Origin: an uncultured Phenylobacterium sp.
Lineage (GTDB): Bacteria; Pseudomonadota; Alphaproteobacteria; Caulobacterales; Caulobacteraceae
Reading direction: 5' to 3'
DNA length: 10,197 nucleotides
Assembly: GCA_945952355.1 (NCBI GenBank)
Contig: CAMFIW010000055.1
Span: 1-10,197, forward strand
In this document: in pieces, positions 6,765 through 10,197 of the stretch
Numbering within the stretch: the stretch's first letter is position 1
How the letters are laid out: every line of letters begins with the position of its first letter
Program-made: the position numbers and the translations under genes
Notes under the pieces: model-generated
The model's input: the letters and a program-made list of their open reading frames with translations, nothing else
The model's database searches: none
Told to the model about the DNA's origin: nothing

Positions 6765-8225
6765 ATGGACGAGATTCACCCCAAGCTATCCCGCCGGGGC
6801 GCCCTGGGACTCAGCGCTGGGCTCGCCGGCCTGGCTGTTGCGCCGGCCGTGGCGGACGCCGCTTCACGCACCGCCTCGCCGGGCGCGGCGGTCGATGTCG
6901 TCGTGGTGGGTGCGGGCTTCGCAGGCCTCACCGCCGCACGCCGCCTGCGCGCCGCCGGCCACAGTGTCGTGGTGGCCGAGGCCGACGACCGCGTCGGTGG
7001 CCGCACCAAACCGGGCAAGATCGCCGGCCAGGTGGTCGACCTTGGCGGCCAGTGGGTCGGGCCCAGCCAGACCCGCCTCCTCGCCCTCGCCAAGGAACTC
7101 GGGGTCGCGACCTATCCACAGTACGCCACCGGCCTGAACATCGTCGATATCGCCGGCCACAGCGCCCGCTACGAGGGCGAGATCCCGGCGCTCGAACCGG
7201 CGGCCCTGTCCGATTTCGCCGAGGTCGTGGGCAAGATCGACGCCCTGGCCGGGCAGATCCCGTTCCCCCGCTCCTGGGATTTCGCCGGCGCCGCAGATCT
7301 CGACGGCCAGACCGTCGAGACCTGGATCCTCGCCAACGCGAGGACGCCGGGCGGCCGTTCGGCCCTGCGTGTGCTCACCCGCGCCTTGTTGTCCGCCGAA
7401 CCGAGCCAGGTCTCGATGCTAGCCTTCGCCGCCTATGCCGCCTCGGCCGGCGGCTTCTCTGCGCTGATCTCCACGCGCGGCGGCGCCCAGGACGCCCTGT
7501 TCGAAGGCGGGGTCTGGCAGATCGCCGCGAAAATGGCCGCCGCCCTCGGCTCGGCCGTGGTGCTGAACGCACCGGTGACCGAGATCGCGCAAGACGAGAC
7601 CGGTGTGACCGTCTCCGCCGGCGATCGCAAATGGCGCGCCCGCTACCTCGTGGTCACCGCGCCGCCGGCTCTGGCCAGCCGCATCAGCTACACGCCGGCC
7701 ATGTCCGCCATGCGCGATGGCCTCACCCAGCGCATGCCGCTGGGTTGCGTGATCAAGGCCCACATCGCCTATGCACGGCCCTTCTGGCGCGAGCAGGGCC
7801 TGACCGGCCTCGTCCTCTCCGACCGCACCGAATTCGGCCCCTGGTTCGACCATTCGCCGCGAAACGGTCCCGGCGGATCCCTGGTCGGCTTCTTCGACGG
7901 TGGACCGGCCCAGCGGTGGGCCGACCGCCCGGCCGCGGAACGCCGGGCCCAGGTGCTCAAGGACATCGCGCTCTATCTCGGCGACGCGGCCCTCACGCCG
8001 GTCGACTATGTGGAGGAGGTTTGGACCCGCGCTCCGCTTCATCGCGGCGGCTATGTCTCGGTCCCCGGCCCTGGCGTGCTGACCAATTTTGGCCCGGCCC
8101 TGTTCGAGCCGGTCGGCCGTATCCACTGGGCCGGCACTGAAACCGCCATGGCCTGGAGCGGCTATATCGACGGCGCCGTCCGGTCCGGCGAGCAGGCCGC
8201 CGAGCAGGTCGGGCGGCTCCTCTGA
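6765..8225 (+). CDS. Tat-exported flavin monoamine oxidase family protein
   Basis: This 486-residue FAD-dependent enzyme belongs to the amine oxidase/MAO family, which oxidises amines (or related substrates) with O2 to imines and H2O2. The N-terminus has a twin-arginine signal, SRRGALGLSAGLAG (9-22), with an AxA-type end near 28-33, so it should be folded with FAD and exported to the periplasm. The Rossmann fingerprint VVVVGAGFAGL (45-55) with E72 and RVGGRT (76-81) follows, then LGGQWVG (93-99). The active-site Lys corresponding to MAO K305 is present in GCVIKAHIAYARPFW (K331). The C-terminal FAD motif is WAGTETAMAWSGYIDGAV (455-472), with W464 and Y467 of the aromatic cage. At the position of the flavin-linking Cys of mammalian MAO there is glycine (RGGYVSV, G429), so FAD should be non-covalent. 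The ATG has a strong GGGGAGG upstream. Substrate is unknown. It is divergent from, and probably repressed by, the TetR regulator. Confidence 0.95.
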   Translation: MDEIHPKLSRRGALGLSAGLAGLAVAPAVADAASRTASPGAAVDVVVVGAGFAGLTAARRLRAAGHSVVVAEADDRVGGRTKPGKIAGQVVDLGGQWVGPSQTRLLALAKELGVATYPQYATGLNIVDIAGHSARYEGEIPALEPAALSDFAEVVGKIDALAGQIPFPRSWDFAGAADLDGQTVETWILANARTPGGRSALRVLTRALLSAEPSQVSMLAFAAYAASAGGFSALISTRGGAQDALFEGGVWQIAAKMAAALGSAVVLNAPVTEIAQDETGVTVSAGDRKWRARYLVVTAPPALASRISYTPAMSAMRDGLTQRMPLGCVIKAHIAYARPFWREQGLTGLVLSDRTEFGPWFDHSPRNGPGGSLVGFFDGGPAQRWADRPAAERRAQVLKDIALYLGDAALTPVDYVEEVWTRAPLHRGGYVSVPGPGVLTNFGPALFEPVGRIHWAGTETAMAWSGYIDGAVRSGEQAAEQVGRLL

Positions 8226-8230
8226 CCGCC

Positions 8231-9121
8231 TCAACCAGCCAGCGCGTCCTGGCGGAACTCCGAGGGCGAGCGTCCGTAGGTCTGGCGGAAGGCCGCGCCG
8301 AAATGGCTGTGGCTCGAGAAACCGAGTTCGAGCGCGAGGGCGGTGAGGTCCTCGCAGGCCGCCAGCAGGTCGAGCGCGCGAGCCAGCCTCAGCCGCATCT
8401 GGTAGCGATAGAGCGGCATGCCCTCCGCCGCCTGGAACACCTGGGTCAGGTAGACGGGCGAGCCGCCCACCTCGGCGGCGATCTCCGACAGCGTCCAGCG
8501 GCGCGAAAGGTCGCCGGCCACCAGAACCTTGGCCCGGTCGGCCAGCTTGCGCCGTCCGGCGCTGGCCGAAGGCGCGACGCCGCCCCGCGGCCCCAGCGCC
8601 TGCTCCACCAGCGCGAGCGCAAGGCTTTCTGCCTCCAGCGGTTCGCTCAGCCCCTGCTCCAGCCGGTGGCGCAGCAGGGCGACGAGCGCTTGGACGCGCG
8701 CGTCGATGCGCAGTCGGTGCGGCTCGAAAGCGGTCTCCGCGCGGTCCCGCCTCAGCGGCCTCGGCGCCAGTTCCTGTAGCAGGGGCTCGGCGATGGCCAA
8801 CGACAGACAGGCGTCGCCGCCGCTCAGCGGATGGCTGATCCGGTAGCCCTCGTCCGCATTGAAGAACAGCACCTGGTTCGCTTCGGCGATCGCCTGGTCC
8901 GAGCCCAGGTGGCGAGCGAACACCCCGCGATAAGGGAAGACCAGCTCGGTCGCAGTCGCGCACTCCTCCGGTCCCTTGTGTCGGCATCCGCCGGGACAGC
9001 GGATGTCGCGGAGGGTCACGCTCGGCGTGCGCAGCAGGACACGCACCTCGGCTTCCGGCGCCGCCTCGGCGTCCGGCCCGGGTGTCGCACCCACCTGCAG
9101 CGACGTCATCGCCATGCCCAT
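8231..9121 (-). CDS. AraC-family transcriptional regulator with N-terminal Cys cluster
   Basis: The protein has 296 residues. The C-terminal 100 residues hold the two AraC helix-turn-helix units: WTLSEIAAEVGGSPVYLTQV (209-228) and the second with LTALALELGFSSHSHFGAAF (259-278), ending in the family signature FRQTYGRSPSEFR. The N-terminal half is a cupin-like sensor region, with VFPYRGVFARH (61-71) and NQVLFFNADEGYRISHP (82-98). It carries cysteines at 42, 46 and 54 with H48 between (C-x3-C-x7-C) and C105. This could be a metal or redox site, though the family also contains regulators where such residues are only structural. The start is one of three in-frame ATGs (9121, 9115, 9109). ATG 9109 forms an ATGA overlap with the DUF4198 stop, and none has a clear ribosome binding site, so translation is probably coupled. 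It stops 5 bases from the convergent amine oxidase stop. Confidence 0.93.
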   Translation of the reverse strand: MGMAMTSLQVGATPGPDAEAAPEAEVRVLLRTPSVTLRDIRCPGGCRHKGPEECATATELVFPYRGVFARHLGSDQAIAEANQVLFFNADEGYRISHPLSGGDACLSLAIAEPLLQELAPRPLRRDRAETAFEPHRLRIDARVQALVALLRHRLEQGLSEPLEAESLALALVEQALGPRGGVAPSASAGRRKLADRAKVLVAGDLSRRWTLSEIAAEVGGSPVYLTQVFQAAEGMPLYRYQMRLRLARALDLLAACEDLTALALELGFSSHSHFGAAFRQTYGRSPSEFRQDALAG

Positions 9122-9927
9122 TCATATAGAGCGAAGCTCAGGCTGGAGAAGGTGGTCTCGAAATCGGTCTCGGCGCCTTCCAGCGGCCGTGTCCAGATGA
9201 CGTTCAGCAGCCAGGTCCCGGCCTTCGGCATGGCGAACCGCGCCCGGCCGGCCGCGTCGGTCCGATGGGTCTCCACCGGCGCCTCGTCCTGCGCCAAGTC
9301 GGTCAGCTTGACGAGCGCGCCGGCCAGCGGGCGCCCGCGATAGATCACCCGCACCGGCAGGGCCGCCGGGCGGGGCAGGGCATAGGGGCTGACCTCCGGC
9401 ACGATCTCCAGGGTCAGGCCCATCGGCTTCGTCACCTGGCCCTGTCTCCCGCCGCCTGGCCCCACCTGTACGATCGCTTTCGACACCCGCCCATAGGCTT
9501 CCGAGCCGTCCGCGCCGGTCCGCCCGGTGCGGGCCCGGAACGCGATGGCCGGGGTCAGGCCCTCGACGGCCAGGTAGTCGTTGAAGCGCTGGGCCGGCAG
9601 GTGGCTCTGGGCGGCGCTGTCGGTCTCCAGCACCACCACCTGGGCGCCCGACCCGTCGAAGATGAGCGTCCCGTCGCGCGCCATCTCGCCGAGCGTCAGC
9701 GCGCCGCGCAGGTCGGTCGTCCTTCCGCCGGGGTCCACGGCCGCGAACCGCACGATCCGACGTCCCGGGATCTGCGATCTCTGCCGCAGCGGCCCGTGCC
9801 CTACCTGCAGAGTCATCGGCGTTTCGGCGCCGGCCTCGACCCGATAGGCCTGCGGCTGGATCCAGAAGTCGTGCGCCACCGCCGGCGAGGCGAGGGCCAG
9901 GGCGGCCGAGAGAAGAAAGCTGCGCAT
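9106..9927 (-). CDS. DUF4198 (NikM-like) periplasmic protein
   Basis: This 273-residue protein has a signal peptide (MRSFLLSAALALASPAVA) with predicted cleavage between A18 and H19, giving a mature N-terminus HDFWIQP. That AHDFW start is typical of DUF4198, a family linked to nickel/cobalt uptake and other metal contexts. A first beta domain (about 19-160) is followed by the family-like stretch SEAYGRVSKAIVQVG (142-156) and LEIVPEVSPYALP (173-185). A carboxypeptidase-regulatory-like beta domain comes next (RPLAGALVKLTD, THRTDAAGRARFAMPKAGTW), ending WAWR. The stop overlaps the AraC start region. The gene begins 5 bases after the stop of the upstream DUF4331-like gene, so the three form an operon. 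A free N-terminal histidine could contribute to metal binding as in CopC or His-brace proteins, which is inference only. Confidence 0.9.
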   Translation of the reverse strand: MRSFLLSAALALASPAVAHDFWIQPQAYRVEAGAETPMTLQVGHGPLRQRSQIPGRRIVRFAAVDPGGRTTDLRGALTLGEMARDGTLIFDGSGAQVVVLETDSAAQSHLPAQRFNDYLAVEGLTPAIAFRARTGRTGADGSEAYGRVSKAIVQVGPGGGRQGQVTKPMGLTLEIVPEVSPYALPRPAALPVRVIYRGRPLAGALVKLTDLAQDEAPVETHRTDAAGRARFAMPKAGTWLLNVIWTRPLEGAETDFETTFSSLSFALYEWAWR

Positions 9928-9932
9928 GGGGC

Positions 9933-10197
9933 TCAGTGGGTTTCGGGCTCGGCGGGTTCCGGCGCGACCAGGAACGGGAAAGCCGCGTTAGACGGGGGCT
10001 TTTCGTCGCGATGCACCCCGTCGTCGATCCGAGTGTTCGTCCCGTTGGCGAGCTGCGAGCGGTAGACGTTCACCGCGTCGTAGGTCGGCGTCCGGCCGCC
10101 GCAGTCGCGCGCCAGGTCGGCCCGGCCCGACAGCGCCGCCAGTTCCACCCCGAACAATTGGTTGCAGTCCGCCCCGGCGCTGTTCCCCCACAGCCGG
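9933..10197 (-). CDS. C-terminal end of DUF4331-like protein, cut by window edge
   Basis: An open frame enters from the right edge and stops with TGA at 9933, giving the last 87 complete codons plus a partial one at the edge. The sequence has DCGGRTPTYDAVNV, then IDDGVHRDE and NAAFPFLVAPEPAEP. The order of a GGR-T-x2-D motif, a DGV turn and a final FPFL/P-rich end resembles the C-terminus of DUF4331 proteins, which are secreted proteins of unknown function. The full gene, its signal peptide and its start are outside the window. It is followed after 5 bases by the DUF4198 gene on the same strand, so it is the upstream member of this operon as far as can be seen. The family call rests on a short segment and recall, hence moderate confidence; that it is coding is well supported by frame and spacing. 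Confidence 0.65.
   Translation of the reverse strand, partial: RLWGNSAGADCNQLFGVELAALSGRADLARDCGGRTPTYDAVNVYRSQLANGTNTRIDDGVHRDEKPPSNAAFPFLVAPEPAEPETH

Noticed and set aside
8226..8230. Terminator between the convergent amine oxidase and AraC genes
   Set aside because: Only five bases separate the stops and I see no hairpin with T-run there. Transcripts probably overlap at their ends.
7419..9125. 568-codon minus-strand frame spanning the end of the amine oxidase and all of the AraC gene
   Set aside because: It runs antisense to the oxidase C-terminus and out of frame with AraC. Its Gly/Arg/Ala-rich translation matches no family and both real genes are intact.

Overview
The window is about 10.2 kb of GC-rich chromosomal DNA. 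The strong C/G bias at third codon positions, the alphaproteobacterial PEPxxWA-type sorting tail, a -10 element of the Caulobacter GCTAnAWC type and the protein sequences together suggest an alphaproteobacterium of the Caulobacterales (Caulobacter or Phenylobacterium type). This assignment is inference, since no marker rRNA is present. I see no insertion sequence, prophage, CRISPR array, tRNA or rRNA.

Layout, left to right. (1) 1-531, minus: the N-terminal half of gcvT (glycine cleavage T-protein), cut by the window edge. Its long leader (about 592-790) holds a tandem two-aptamer glycine riboswitch, with a probable promoter at about 798-826. (2) 1012-1656, plus: a small secreted protein with a PEPxxWA-CTERM sorting tail. 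It ends at a strong hairpin terminator (1680-1711) that lies between it and the convergent argS. (3) 1723-4205, minus: a two-gene unit, a secreted hypothetical protein followed by argS with an ATGA stop/start overlap. A GC-rich hairpin with a T5 run sits in its leader. (4) 4439-5398, plus: ispH (lytB), divergent from the argS unit, with no obvious ribosome binding site. (5) 5460-5960, minus: a four-helix hypothetical membrane protein. (6) 6041-6640, minus: a TetR-family repressor, divergent from a Tat-exported flavin amine oxidase (6765-8225, plus). The 124-bp gap between them carries two exactly inverted 17-bp copies of a palindromic operator, each placed over the presumed start of one of the two transcripts. 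(7) 8231-10197, minus: an operon-like run made of the C-terminal end of a DUF4331-like protein, a DUF4198 (NikM-like) periplasmic protein whose predicted mature N-terminus is His-Asp-Phe-Trp, and an AraC-family regulator with an unusual Cys cluster. The DUF4198 and AraC genes overlap.

Housekeeping functions (glycine cleavage, arginyl-tRNA synthesis, isoprenoid precursor synthesis) fill the left half. The right half is accessory: one regulated oxidase module and one possible metal-related secretion module with its own regulator. The most worthwhile points are the symmetric TetR operator pair, the DUF4331/DUF4198/AraC cassette and the glycine riboswitch feeding a TTG-started gcvT. I do not see a clearly new multi-gene system such as a defence island.
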